A DNA stretch of 59,076 nt. Origin: Beijerinckiaceae bacterium (lineage in GTDB: Bacteria; Bacteroidota; Bacteroidia; Chitinophagales; Chitinophagaceae). The notes under the pieces were generated by a model. That model was not told the DNA's origin. It worked only from the letters and a program-made list of their open reading frames with translations, and ran no database searches. Below are positions 17,812 through 27,986 of this stretch, one piece after another; the first letter of the stretch is position 1; each line of letters opens with the position of its first letter. The DNA is taken from NCBI GenBank assembly GCA_903970475.1, contig CAJCIQ010000003.1, forward strand, positions 1-59,076. Direction: 5' to 3'. A program made the position numbers and the translations under genes.

Positions 17812-20427
17812 ATGAGGCTCGCACCCATGAAAGCCATCCAGGAGCTCCAACTGGAGGTTTTAACTAAATTCGGCACATCCCCTTTGCAGCCAAGCGATTG
17901 CAAAGACCTCTCCTCCGCCCTGAGGGAACGCACAGGGAAGATCGTGAGTGAGACCACGGTAAAACGCTTCTTTGGTTTTGCCGCTCAGACTTTTAACTTC
18001 TCCGTGTACACGTTGAATGCCCTGGCAGAATTCGCCGGTTTTCAGAACTGGGAGTTTTTTCTGGAACATTACCGGCAACAACAATCCTCCCCCCAGTTAG
18101 AATTCCATCCGAAATGGCAGGAGATCAAATCAAAGACGGGGAAAATCACTTTTTATACCACAGAAGCCATCAAAAACAATTGTGGTATTGATTTCGGCAA
18201 AGCCGCACACCGAGCCGATATCCTGCCCCTGGCTCAGATCCTCCACGCTGAATATCCGGTATCGGTATGTTTGGCTCCCTCTGGCTACGGAAAATCCGTA
18301 GCCCTTGCCCAAATGGTGGAATACAACTGGCTAAGGGAAGGTTGTGTATACCCCAATGACATTTGTTTATTCATCAGTATTCATCAATTGAATACCCTTC
18401 TCAACAGGGGGTTTTCCATGGAGGACTGGCTGGACAATCAGATGAGCCTGGGAGATGGAGAAAACATCATCGATTATTTTGAAAGCAATGCTACAGAAAT
18501 CGATGGGAAATTCATATTGATCATAGACGGATTTGACGACAAAGTCATATCCAATGAGAAGTTGAAGATCATTTACTCCAAGTTGATGGATCTGGTATTA
18601 TCCAGGAAACGAACATCCTGGCTCAAGGTAATCCTGGCCTCCAGGCCAGAAGCCTGGAGCATATTAAGCCAGGCAATGACCCTACTGGGGCCCGGTAGTC
18701 ACCACACCGAACCTTCTATTCCAGCCCTGGAGTATACCCTTGAATTTCAATTTCCCCTGCTCTCTCCAACAGAGGTAAAAATGGTGCTGAAGAACCATTC
18801 CTTCTCGGAGGAAACCCTTTCTGCGCTTAGTGATTCTTTCCTTAAACTATTGGAGTACCCACCATTCCTGCAAATGGCTTGTGCGATGACAGACAGCCGA
18901 AGTGTCTCCTTGTTGCATGAAGAAGCACTGAGTTGCCAGATCATTGGACATTATGCCCGTTCCAAAGTGATTAAATGTCCGGACTATGGTCTTAAAATGG
19001 CCATTCTTCGGAAGATCCTTGATGATACCCATAACCTCCGCTCAAAAATGCCGGCAGGGCAAGCCCGGTTATTCAGCGGGGACTTGCGCATTCAGGAGGC
19101 CTACCGAAAGCTTCTATCTGACCATGTCCTACAGGAAGATATGGAAGAAGGAAATCGCTCCCTTCCCATTAAACGCGTACGTTTTTTCAATGAACAATTA
19201 GCACATTACTTCATTGCCAACTTTTGCCTTACCACGCACGATGGGGAATTGAACATGGGTTTGTTCAATGACATCCTCTCAGAATTTGATGACATTGCCG
19301 TTCAAACGGGTATTCTCCAATGGTTACTGCTGTATGCGCTGGATAGGGAAGATTACAAATCCATCCGTGATTTGTTTGGAGAGTTAGCCGATCTCCCCCA
19401 AAAAGCAGCGCTGCTGGAATTCTTACTGGTGCAACCCACCGATAAGCCTCATGACAATCCCCTGGAACAGGCCATGAGGGATATCCTCAGAGACGAACCC
19501 TTTAAAAATTACTTCCTTAGGAACTACCTGTTTTATGACATCCCTGGCGCGCGTAGGAATCATTTGCGCAAAACCATTGATTACATGCTCACCGAGGATC
19601 AGGATAAATCCAATGTTGCCTGCCTGTACTTCCTGGTCGGCCTCTATCAAATGGACAACAACCTGGCATCTAACGTCGTACCAGCCATCGCCCGGTACTC
19701 AAAGCCCTTTAACAGAAAGGGTACGCCACTGAGTGCCGGTGAACTCTGCCTGTTCATCCACAAGCACCTCACGGAAAAGAAAGATGATCCCATCACCCTG
19801 GAAAAGTTCTATCAATTTGAAGACTACCTCCTGTTCTCAGACCACAACATCCTCTCTTTAAAGGATGAACTAACCATATACCTGCTTTGCTACTGTGCCA
19901 TTATGCTAAGGGAATACAAATACCTGGAAAAAATCACAGAATACGTATTTGCAGAAATACCCGCGCTGAAGATGAGGTCCCACGATCCATTCCGGTTGAT
20001 GTGCCTGATCATGAAGAGCCGCTTATACCTGTATGAAGGAGACCAGTCCCAGTATATCCGTTGTCTCAATCATGTTGAGAAGGTAATGACTTCGGGATCA
20101 TTGGTTTCCGGCTCAGACATGATCACGGTTTACCTGTCTCAGATCAAAGCCCTCTCCCATTACGCCGATGGCGAATATGAAAAGGCCTTAGATGTCCTTC
20201 AAAAAGCACAGTTGGTAGCCAAACATATGCGCTTTGCCTTATACGATTACTGGTGCTACCAAATGCAGGCAAGCACTTTCCAGGCACTCAGAAAAACAAA
20301 ACTGGCATCCATTGCCGAACAGGAAGCAGAGAAGCTCAGGCAAAAATGCTCCTTCCCTGTACTACCTCCATTCGACCTGGCAGAATCCACCGCTGAATTG
20401 TTTGATAAACGGGCCGTTAACCACTAA
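17812..20427 (+). CDS. STAND/NACHT-like P-loop ATPase with N-terminal helical DNA-binding-like domain
   Basis: An 871-aa cytoplasmic protein without signal peptide or membrane segments. Residues about 8-88 form a small helical domain with SETTVKRFFGF and FSVYTLNALAEFAGFQNWEFF, a pattern I associate with putative helix-turn-helix regions of Bacteroidota regulators. A Walker A motif APSGYGKS lies at 155-162 and a Walker B-like FILIIDGFDD at 234-243, followed by LKVILASRPEAW, as in NACHT-type STAND NTPases. The remaining 500 residues are helical and TPR-like (EYEKALDVLQKAQLVAKHM near the end). Met6 is an alternative start. It could be a ligand-sensing transcription regulator of the divergent surface operon or a defence-type STAND protein; the sequence does not decide. 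Confidence 0.7.
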   Translation: MRLAPMKAIQELQLEVLTKFGTSPLQPSDCKDLSSALRERTGKIVSETTVKRFFGFAAQTFNFSVYTLNALAEFAGFQNWEFFLEHYRQQQSSPQLEFHPKWQEIKSKTGKITFYTTEAIKNNCGIDFGKAAHRADILPLAQILHAEYPVSVCLAPSGYGKSVALAQMVEYNWLREGCVYPNDICLFISIHQLNTLLNRGFSMEDWLDNQMSLGDGENIIDYFESNATEIDGKFILIIDGFDDKVISNEKLKIIYSKLMDLVLSRKRTSWLKVILASRPEAWSILSQAMTLLGPGSHHTEPSIPALEYTLEFQFPLLSPTEVKMVLKNHSFSEETLSALSDSFLKLLEYPPFLQMACAMTDSRSVSLLHEEALSCQIIGHYARSKVIKCPDYGLKMAILRKILDDTHNLRSKMPAGQARLFSGDLRIQEAYRKLLSDHVLQEDMEEGNRSLPIKRVRFFNEQLAHYFIANFCLTTHDGELNMGLFNDILSEFDDIAVQTGILQWLLLYALDREDYKSIRDLFGELADLPQKAALLEFLLVQPTDKPHDNPLEQAMRDILRDEPFKNYFLRNYLFYDIPGARRNHLRKTIDYMLTEDQDKSNVACLYFLVGLYQMDNNLASNVVPAIARYSKPFNRKGTPLSAGELCLFIHKHLTEKKDDPITLEKFYQFEDYLLFSDHNILSLKDELTIYLLCYCAIMLREYKYLEKITEYVFAEIPALKMRSHDPFRLMCLIMKSRLYLYEGDQSQYIRCLNHVEKVMTSGSLVSGSDMITVYLSQIKALSHYADGEYEKALDVLQKAQLVAKHMRFALYDYWCYQMQASTFQALRKTKLASIAEQEAEKLRQKCSFPVLPPFDLAESTAELFDKRAVNH

Positions 20428-20458
20428 ACCCAGTGTGACACACGTGCCCTATTAAAAT

Positions 20459-20502
20459 TGGGGGCAGGACTAGAGAAAAATACTCTGGCCCCGCCCCCTT
20501 CC
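20459..20502. terminator. Possible bidirectional hairpin between the STAND-like gene and pyrG
   Basis: GGGGGC (20459-20464) pairs with GCCCCC and an inner AGAG pairs with CTCT, giving an interrupted GC-rich stem 30 nt after the stop. It has no clean U tract, so it is only a weak terminator candidate. Confidence 0.35.
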
Positions 20503-20519
20503 TGTTTCGAAATTTATTG

Positions 20520-20527
20520 TACCTTTG
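20520..20527 (+). promoter_or_regulatory. pyrG promoter -7 box TACCTTTG
   Basis: TACCTTTG matches TAnnTTTG and lies 137 nt before the pyrG ATG, so the mRNA would carry an unusually long leader of about 130 nt. Confidence 0.7.
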
Positions 20528-20571
20528 CATGACCTCCCGGATTTTCGGATCCCGCACTTTCCGCTGGTCAC

Positions 20572-20634
20572 TTATCGCTAAAATTTTTATGTGCGTCCAT
20601 CTCCCCATGGAAGGTCGGCGATAAACTGTTTTTA
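20572..20634 (+). promoter_or_regulatory. Nested hairpin with U tract in the pyrG leader (candidate attenuator)
   Basis: TTATCGC (20572-20578) pairs with GCGATAA (20618-20624), and inside it TCCAT (20596-20600) pairs with ATGGA (20607-20611). The outer arm is followed by ACTGTTTTTATC. This resembles a weak intrinsic terminator in the leader, 30 nt before the ATG. pyrG is controlled by leader attenuation in Firmicutes; that this one works as an attenuator is inference. Confidence 0.4.
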
Positions 20635-20654
20635 TCATTGTCCGGTTTTATTAA

Positions 20655-22313
<1,659 letters not shown>

Positions 22314-22349
22314 TAATCTAATTTCCCCCCGCCCCCTGCCTAAAACCCT

Positions 22350-22357
22350 TATTTTTG
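22350..22357 (+). promoter_or_regulatory. yidC promoter -7 box TATTTTTG
   Basis: TATTTTTG matches TAnnTTTG 22 nt before the yidC ATG, giving a leader of about 18 nt. Confidence 0.7.
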
Positions 22358-22379
22358 CGGCTCAATTGACATATGTTAT

Positions 22380-24221
22380 ATGGGAAATGGTTTAGATAAA
22401 AATACCATTATCGGTACGGTATTATTGGTGGCTTTGTTACTTGGCTACATTTGGTATGCCCAAAGGGAACAAGGTGAATTATACAAGAAAAGACAACATA
22501 TACAGGATTCTATAGCCCAGATCCAGGCCAGGAACTTAGATACAGCTGTAGCCCGTCAGGATTCTTTGAAGGCGGATACCTTGGCAAGATTGAACCATGG
22601 CGGAGGCTTTGTCGGCAGTGTCACTGGAGCCGAAACCCTGACGACCCTGGAAAACGATCTGGTTAAGATTACCTTCTCCAACAGGGGGGGTGAACCCAAA
22701 TCCGTTGAACTTAAAACATTCAAGCGTTTTGATGGGGCACCTTTATACCTGGTTGCTCCTGGGGATCAAGACTTTAGCTATCTCATTCAAACAGGGCCTA
22801 ATAAAACAGCCAGCTCCAATGAACTCTTTTTCCATAGCCTGGGTATTGATAAACAAGGTGATAACCAAATTCTTAGGTACGAGTTAAAGGATTCCCTGGG
22901 TCATTCCGTCATCCATGAATACGTGCTGGAACCCCATCAGTACATGTGGCACCTCAACATCAAGGTTGATGGAGCCCTGAACCTGCTTCCGGGAAATACC
23001 ATCAATATGGATTGGCACTTTGTAGCCAAACCCCAGGAAAAGGACGTGGTGTACGAGAAAAGGACTACCATGTTGTGCTACGACAATAGCGATGGCTATG
23101 ATTATAAGACCCTGACCAATTCAGGAGATAAAAGCCTGGAAACCCTAACCTGGATAGGTACTAAACAGCGCTTCTTTAATAACACGCTGATTTCCAAGAA
23201 TAACAAAATGAGCGGGCTGATCAAGTGGACCTCTGTACCGGATAGTGTGCACGACCTGGTGACCACGGATGCCCAGTTGCAGATGAAGCTAACGCCCGCC
23301 GGCACTCAAAGCATCGCCTTGGATTGGTATACGGGTCCCAACGATTACCATATTCTGAAAGCCTATGGAATAGGACTGGAAGAGAACGTGCAGATGGGTA
23401 ACGGCATTTATGCCTTTGTAAAGTATATCAACCGCTGGATTGTAGTACCCGTATTTGACTTTTTTGCCAAATACGTGACCAATTTTGGACTGGTTATCCT
23501 GCTGTTGACCATCTTCATCCGCTTGATCATCTCCCCTTTGACGTACTCCTCTTACCTGAGTGGCGCAAAAATGCGCGTATTAAGGCCTGAAATCGACGAG
23601 TTGAAGAAGAAGTACAAAGACGATCAGCAGACCTTTGGCATGGAGCAAATGAAGCTATTCAGAACAGCAGGCGTCAATCCCTTGGGGGGATGTATACCCG
23701 CGCTGTTTCAGATCCCTATTTTCTTTGCCCTATATAGCTTCTTTAACAGTAACATAGCCCTCAGAGGTCAATCCTTCCTTTGGTCTCACGACCTTTCCAC
23801 CTACGACTCCATTTTCCACTTCGGATTCAAAATACCCCTGTATGGGGATCACGTATCCCTGTTTACCCTAACGGCCATTGCAACCCAGTTCATGATCCAG
23901 TTGTGGAATGTAAACATGACACCGGATCAGAATAACCCGATGATGAAGTACATGCCTTACTTCATCCCCATCGTACTGTTGGGGGTATTCAATAACCTGC
24001 CTTCCGGTTTGACCTGGTATTATACTGTTTCCAACGCCATTACGCTGGTGATTCAGTTAGTCATCCAGAAAGTAATCATTGACGAGAAAAAGATTCACGC
24101 CCAGCTTCAGGAAAATAAAAAGAAGCCAAAGAGTAAATCAAAGTGGCAGGAAAGGCTGGAACAAATCCAGGAGACCCAGAAGAAGGTCAATGATATGAAA
24201 GATAAGACCCAAAAGAAATAA
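22380..24221 (+). CDS. yidC: Membrane protein insertase YidC
   Basis: YidC/Oxa1 insertase (613 aa), which inserts and folds inner-membrane proteins alone or with SecYEG. An N-terminal membrane segment (TIIGTVLLVALLLGYIWY, about residues 9-26) is followed by a large periplasmic domain (about 60-345) and then the conserved five-helix core: FVKYINRWIVVPVFDFFAKY, FGLVILLLTIFIRLIISPLTY, PLGGCIPALFQIPIFFALY, and PYFIPIVLLGVFNNLPSGLTWYY. The hydrophilic groove Arg is present in FIRLIISP. The C-terminal tail is strongly basic, as often seen for ribosome contact. The next gene starts 3 nt after the stop. Confidence 0.97.
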   Translation: MGNGLDKNTIIGTVLLVALLLGYIWYAQREQGELYKKRQHIQDSIAQIQARNLDTAVARQDSLKADTLARLNHGGGFVGSVTGAETLTTLENDLVKITFSNRGGEPKSVELKTFKRFDGAPLYLVAPGDQDFSYLIQTGPNKTASSNELFFHSLGIDKQGDNQILRYELKDSLGHSVIHEYVLEPHQYMWHLNIKVDGALNLLPGNTINMDWHFVAKPQEKDVVYEKRTTMLCYDNSDGYDYKTLTNSGDKSLETLTWIGTKQRFFNNTLISKNNKMSGLIKWTSVPDSVHDLVTTDAQLQMKLTPAGTQSIALDWYTGPNDYHILKAYGIGLEENVQMGNGIYAFVKYINRWIVVPVFDFFAKYVTNFGLVILLLTIFIRLIISPLTYSSYLSGAKMRVLRPEIDELKKKYKDDQQTFGMEQMKLFRTAGVNPLGGCIPALFQIPIFFALYSFFNSNIALRGQSFLWSHDLSTYDSIFHFGFKIPLYGDHVSLFTLTAIATQFMIQLWNVNMTPDQNNPMMKYMPYFIPIVLLGVFNNLPSGLTWYYTVSNAITLVIQLVIQKVIIDEKKIHAQLQENKKKPKSKSKWQERLEQIQETQKKVNDMKDKTQKK

Positions 24222-24224
24222 TAG

Positions 24225-24923
24225 GTGGGTAGATGGCCTGCAATACCACTCACCTGCTTAATACTGATCTATGTGATTTTTTGGTCGGAGGGAGGGCTTA
24301 AAGCCCAAGCCCTCCCTCCGACGGGTCAGATCCGGATGATGACGGAAGGATCTGTACTGTACAAGCTGTCATCTTCCCAACTTCCACCCGCGGAAGCTGA
24401 AATTCTAGACAGTGTCACCTATACCCTATCTATCAAGGGTTCCAGAATCCGAACGGACTTTACCGGGGGCATAGGAACCACTACCACCATTTACAGCAGC
24501 TTAACTCACGCAGGAGCGCTGCTTAGGGAATATGGGCAGGTTAAGCTACTGGTGCGCATGACTAAGGATGACTTTGAAGACCTGGGAAAGCCGTATAGGT
24601 ATTCGGGGTATACGATGACCACAGATACAACCATGATAGCCGGCTACTTATGCAAAAAGGCTTGGTCTACGACCGTAAACGGTGATACCCTGGTGGTCTG
24701 GTACGCTCCCGATTTGCTACCCCAGAATAAGGAATACAGTTACCGCTTCACGCCCTTACCAGGCCTGCCCCTGCAATATGAAAGTATGATGGGAAAATGG
24801 AAGGTAACCTATAAAGCGACCAGGGTGTCCATAGAGCCTGTGCCCAGCAGTAAGTTTGACATTCCCAAAGTGGGTTACCGGGAAATGACTTATAAGGAAA
24901 GTAAAGACTTACTAAACCACTAA
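24225..24923 (+). CDS. Exported protein of unknown function, GLPGLI-like
   Basis: A 232-aa protein with an N-terminal hydrophobic signal (PLTCLILIYVIFWSEGGLKA, cleavage near residue 28). The body is beta-rich: SVTYTLSIKGSRIRTDF, AGYLCKKAWSTTVNGDTLVVWYAPDL, and near the end LPGLPLQYESMMGKWKVTY. The combination of a cargo-like strand, a WYA segment and LPGLPLQY resembles Bacteroidota GLPGLI/DUF4412-type exported proteins of unknown role; I am not certain of the family. It is tightly coupled to yidC (3-nt gap), so it is co-transcribed, though a functional link is not shown. Confidence 0.7.
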   Translation: MGRWPAIPLTCLILIYVIFWSEGGLKAQALPPTGQIRMMTEGSVLYKLSSSQLPPAEAEILDSVTYTLSIKGSRIRTDFTGGIGTTTTIYSSLTHAGALLREYGQVKLLVRMTKDDFEDLGKPYRYSGYTMTTDTTMIAGYLCKKAWSTTVNGDTLVVWYAPDLLPQNKEYSYRFTPLPGLPLQYESMMGKWKVTYKATRVSIEPVPSSKFDIPKVGYREMTYKESKDLLNH

Positions 24924-24957
24924 ACAGCCCCATAAAACATTAGCCAAGTCCCCTCCC

Positions 24958-25102
24958 TGGTTGGTTATCTAAAAACTAGCGAAATACTTTTCCGAGGTTG
25001 GTTATCTCAAGAATTATCGATGTCCCGTTTGGGGTCGTTTATTCATTCAAGACTGGATAAATTCGTTTTAGGGGTCGTTATCTCAAGATTATCTGAGACC
25101 CC
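24958..25102. repeat. Degenerate four-copy repeat reaching into a CDS end
   Basis: Related units recur about every 36-40 nt: GGTTGGTTATCT (24959), GGTTGGTTATCTCAAGAATT (24996), GGGGTCGTTTATTCATTCAAG (25031) and GGGGTCGTTATCTCAAGATT (25071). The last unit overlaps the 3' end of the minus-strand gene ending at 25089. No gene or known element explains the pattern. Confidence 0.55.
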
Positions 25103-25484
25103 GTTCCGGTGTCTTGAACCTGGATAAAAAGGAACGTTGAACGTAAGGGAAGATGTAGATGGAGTTCCCCTTTTGGTAGGTCATCAGGGTACGCATGGTT
25201 AGGATATTGCGATCCTTTTGCTGCTGAGTGGTGAAATCCCCTGAAAACTTAAATCCTGGCTCATGATTGATCAAAGACAGCTGCAAAGGAGAGCTGGTCT
25301 TCAGACTGGAAAAAGGCGAATTGGCTGGAATGTTGGTCTTAACCGCTTCCTTCTTTTTATCTCCACCAGAACCCGTATAACCGGAAAGGCCTCCGGCATG
25401 AGTTACAGAAGCTACTAGGAGCATTGCCCCTAATACGCAACCACTCAATTTAGCGGTTAATGATATGGAAATATTATCCAACAT
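25089..25484 (-). CDS. Small exported protein of unknown function
   Basis: A 131-aa protein starting MLDNISISLTAKLSGCVLG; the longer frame begins with an unlikely TTG. A signal peptide ends near VTHA-GG (about residue 30). The mature part is hydrophilic, with GGDKKKEAVKT followed by SPLQLSLINHEPGFKFSGDF and NILTMRTLMTYQKGNSIYIFPY. I do not recognise a family. The C-terminal residues (RFKTPERGLR) are encoded inside the degenerate repeat described for 24958-25102, which may have altered the original end. A TAAATTTG box lies only 6 nt before the ATG. Confidence 0.65.
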   Translation of the reverse strand: MLDNISISLTAKLSGCVLGAMLLVASVTHAGGLSGYTGSGGDKKKEAVKTNIPANSPFSSLKTSSPLQLSLINHEPGFKFSGDFTTQQQKDRNILTMRTLMTYQKGNSIYIFPYVQRSFLSRFKTPERGLR

Positions 25485-25490
25485 GTTGTG

Positions 25491-25498
25491 CAAATTTA
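25491..25498 (-). promoter_or_regulatory. -7 box TAAATTTG 6 nt before an ATG
   Basis: Minus-strand TAAATTTG matches TAnnTTTG and ends 6 nt before the start at 25484. The mRNA would have practically no leader. Confidence 0.5.
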
Positions 25499-25683
25499 CA
25501 ATTTTTTTGCAAACTGTCCAGAATTTTTTAACAGGATTTACACATTTCGACCGATAAAAACGCAGTTTTGGCCGATGGAATGCGCTTCCTTCATATGTAA
25601 ATAACGCTTTACGTGTAAATTTTGTTGGCCCGCTCGACTATTTTTTTGATTAAATGGTTTAACTTACGATAACCCCCAATTGC

Positions 25684-27105
25684 ATGAGAGACCATTCCTT
25701 TAGACAGGATCGTGAAGAACTGAAAGAATTGCTTAGGCAGTACGACAATATGAAGGCGGGTCGGCGCCACTCCTTTCTGGAAGAAGAATCCTTCGAGCGC
25801 ATCATTGACTATTTCGACGACAGAAATGAATTAAACTCCGCCATGCAGGCCGCTGAGCTTGCGATGGAACAATACCCCTATTCTTCTGTACTGATGATTA
25901 AAAAAGCAGACTTGCTGATTGCCTCCAGGCGATACAGGGATGCATTGGAATTGTTGGACCAGGCAGAAGTAATGGACAGTGGGGATATCAACATATACAT
26001 ACTGAAAACCGATGCATATTTAGCCCTGGATCAACAGGCCAAAGCGGTTGAGGTGCTGGAGGCTGCCATCGTTCAATTTGAGGACATTGAACGAATAGAA
26101 CTCTTGTTTGAGCTGGCGGACGTATATGATGATTACGAAGAGTTCGACAAAGTATTTGATTGTTTGAAACTCATCCTGGAAGGAGATCCTAACAATGAGG
26201 AAGCCCTTTATAAGATTTGCTTTTGGACTGATTTCACAGGACGTAACGATGAAAGCATCAAAGTCCACCAGAAAATCCTGGAAGAATTTCCCTACAATGA
26301 ACTGGCCTGGTTCAACCTTGCAGCGGCTTATCAGGGCGTAAAGTTGTATGAGAAAGCCATTGATGCCTATCAATATGCCATAGCCATTGATGAAAAATTC
26401 GACTTCGCCTACCGCAACATGGCCGACGCCTACATACGCCTGCACCGCTATAAGGAAGCCATTGAACCCCTGGAAAAAGTCATTGAATTATCAAGGCCCG
26501 AGGATGTTATCTACGAGGCCCTGGGTCATTGTTTCGATAAGCTCCGTAATTACGCCCAGGCCAGGTTCTATTATAAAAAGGCTTCCCACCTGAGTCCCGA
26601 AGACTCTAAGCTATACTATAAAATCGCCTGTACCTATATCAGCGAAGAGCAAATAGAAAGTGCCGTGAAGATGCTTCAGAATGCGCTCAGGCTCCATCCG
26701 CTCCACCATGAATTCAACCTGGCCATGGGAGAATGTATGGTGACATTAGGCCGGTATCAGGATGCTATAGAATATTTTGGAAACGTAATCAGGACCAAAT
26801 CCAAAAGCATCAAGGGCTGGAGTGCGCTTTTGGAATGCCTGCTCAAAGGCAATCTATTGGAAGACGCAGAGGTATATGCGCAATCAGCGTTTGAAGAGAC
26901 CGGCCATAAACCCGTATTTCTTTTCTACAAAGCAGCCGTTCTGTTTGCCCAGGGAAGGAGCAAGGAGGCGCTCAATCAGTTAGAGTCGGCTATGGAAAAA
27001 GCCCCCAAATTGATCAGAAAACTCATCGACCTCAATCCCCGTCTCCTTCAGCACCAGCAAGTCGTAGACATCATTGCCCGCTACAAACGCAACAAATCCC
27101 TCTAA
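25684..27105 (+). CDS. Tetratricopeptide-repeat protein
   Basis: A 473-aa protein made of consecutive TPR units from about residue 40 to 450, with clear helix pairs such as AYQGVKLYEKAIDAYQYAIAI, NMADAYIRLHRYKEAIEPL and AMGECMVTLGRYQDAIEYFG. There is no signal peptide or membrane segment, so it is probably cytoplasmic. The N-terminal 40 residues are charged (REELKELLRQYDNMKAG). TPR proteins serve as interaction scaffolds; the partner is not evident. It faces the small exported-protein gene across a 200-nt divergent spacer and is followed by the ComA homologue under a separate promoter. Confidence 0.9.
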   Translation: MRDHSFRQDREELKELLRQYDNMKAGRRHSFLEEESFERIIDYFDDRNELNSAMQAAELAMEQYPYSSVLMIKKADLLIASRRYRDALELLDQAEVMDSGDINIYILKTDAYLALDQQAKAVEVLEAAIVQFEDIERIELLFELADVYDDYEEFDKVFDCLKLILEGDPNNEEALYKICFWTDFTGRNDESIKVHQKILEEFPYNELAWFNLAAAYQGVKLYEKAIDAYQYAIAIDEKFDFAYRNMADAYIRLHRYKEAIEPLEKVIELSRPEDVIYEALGHCFDKLRNYAQARFYYKKASHLSPEDSKLYYKIACTYISEEQIESAVKMLQNALRLHPLHHEFNLAMGECMVTLGRYQDAIEYFGNVIRTKSKSIKGWSALLECLLKGNLLEDAEVYAQSAFEETGHKPVFLFYKAAVLFAQGRSKEALNQLESAMEKAPKLIRKLIDLNPRLLQHQQVVDIIARYKRNKSL

Positions 27106-27165
27106 GTTTAACAGTCCCTTGGGCTATATGCTGACGGTATACCCTGATTTATCCGGGCAGAACAG

Positions 27166-27173
27166 TATATTTG
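27166..27173 (+). promoter_or_regulatory. comA-aroE promoter -7 box TATATTTG
   Basis: TATATTTG matches TAnnTTTG and lies 42 nt before the ATG at 27216. It overlaps the TTG that opens the longest frame (27171), which supports the downstream ATG as the start. Confidence 0.7.
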
Positions 27174-27215
27174 CGCGCGATAATCCAATATGAAATCTCA
27201 ATCCACTTTCGTTCA

Positions 27216-27986
27216 ATGAACTTTAATCTTTCTCAGATGCCTGACCGATTGCCCAAACCCCGTCAGGCTGGGATCACCATGGTGATGGATAAGGGGCTTA
27301 GCATTCAGGAAGCCAAAAATTTTCTCAGCATAGCCGCGCCCCACGTTGATATCGTTAAGCTTGGATTCGGAACTTCTTACGTCACGCCCAACCTCAGGGA
27401 AAAAATTGAGGTCTATAAATCGGCTGGATTACCCATTTATTTTGGGGGAACTTTATTTGAAGCCTTCCTGATCAGGGGGCAATTTCAGGATTTCATCAAA
27501 GTGCTCCAGGACTACGGGATAGACTATGTGGAAGTCAGTGATGGATCTGTCACCATTCCTCATTCCGAGAAGTGCGGATATATCGAAAAGCTGACCAAGT
27601 ACGCAACAGTGCTCAGCGAAGTTGGGTCTAAAGACGCAACCCATATCATTCCTCCCTATAAATGGATTGAACTGATGCGCGCGGAACTCGGTGCGGGCGC
27701 TTCCTATGTCATCGCAGAAGCCCGGGAATCAGGCAATGTAGGCATTTACCGTGGGTCTGGTGAGGTCAGGGAAGGTTTGGTACAAGAAATCCTCACCCAA
27801 ATACCCGGAGAAAAAATTATCTGGGAGGCCCCTCAGAAAGCACAGCAACTTTACTTCCTGGAACTCCTGGGTTGCAATGTCAACTTAGGGAATATTGCTC
27901 CTTCAGAAGTTATAGCCCTGGAAGCCATGCGTATTGGACTCAGGGGAGACACCTTCCACTTATATCTAGATAAAGAAGCGTTCTGA
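27216..27986 (+). CDS. Phosphosulfolactate synthase (ComA) family protein
   Basis: A 256-aa TIM-barrel protein of the (2R)-phospho-3-sulfolactate synthase family, which adds sulfite to phosphoenolpyruvate. The start MNFNLSQMPDRLPKPRQ is preferred because the longer frame opens at a TTG inside the promoter. Family motifs seen: GITMVMDKGLS, HVDIVKLGFGTSYV, IYFGGTLFEAF, IDYVEVSDGS and VIAEARESGNVGIYRGSGEVR. In archaea this is the first step to coenzyme M. In Bacteroidota a link to sulfonolipid or sulfonate metabolism is a reasonable inference but is not shown here. The stop overlaps the aroE start (TGATG), so the two are translationally coupled. Confidence 0.88.
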   Translation: MNFNLSQMPDRLPKPRQAGITMVMDKGLSIQEAKNFLSIAAPHVDIVKLGFGTSYVTPNLREKIEVYKSAGLPIYFGGTLFEAFLIRGQFQDFIKVLQDYGIDYVEVSDGSVTIPHSEKCGYIEKLTKYATVLSEVGSKDATHIIPPYKWIELMRAELGAGASYVIAEARESGNVGIYRGSGEVREGLVQEILTQIPGEKIIWEAPQKAQQLYFLELLGCNVNLGNIAPSEVIALEAMRIGLRGDTFHLYLDKEAF

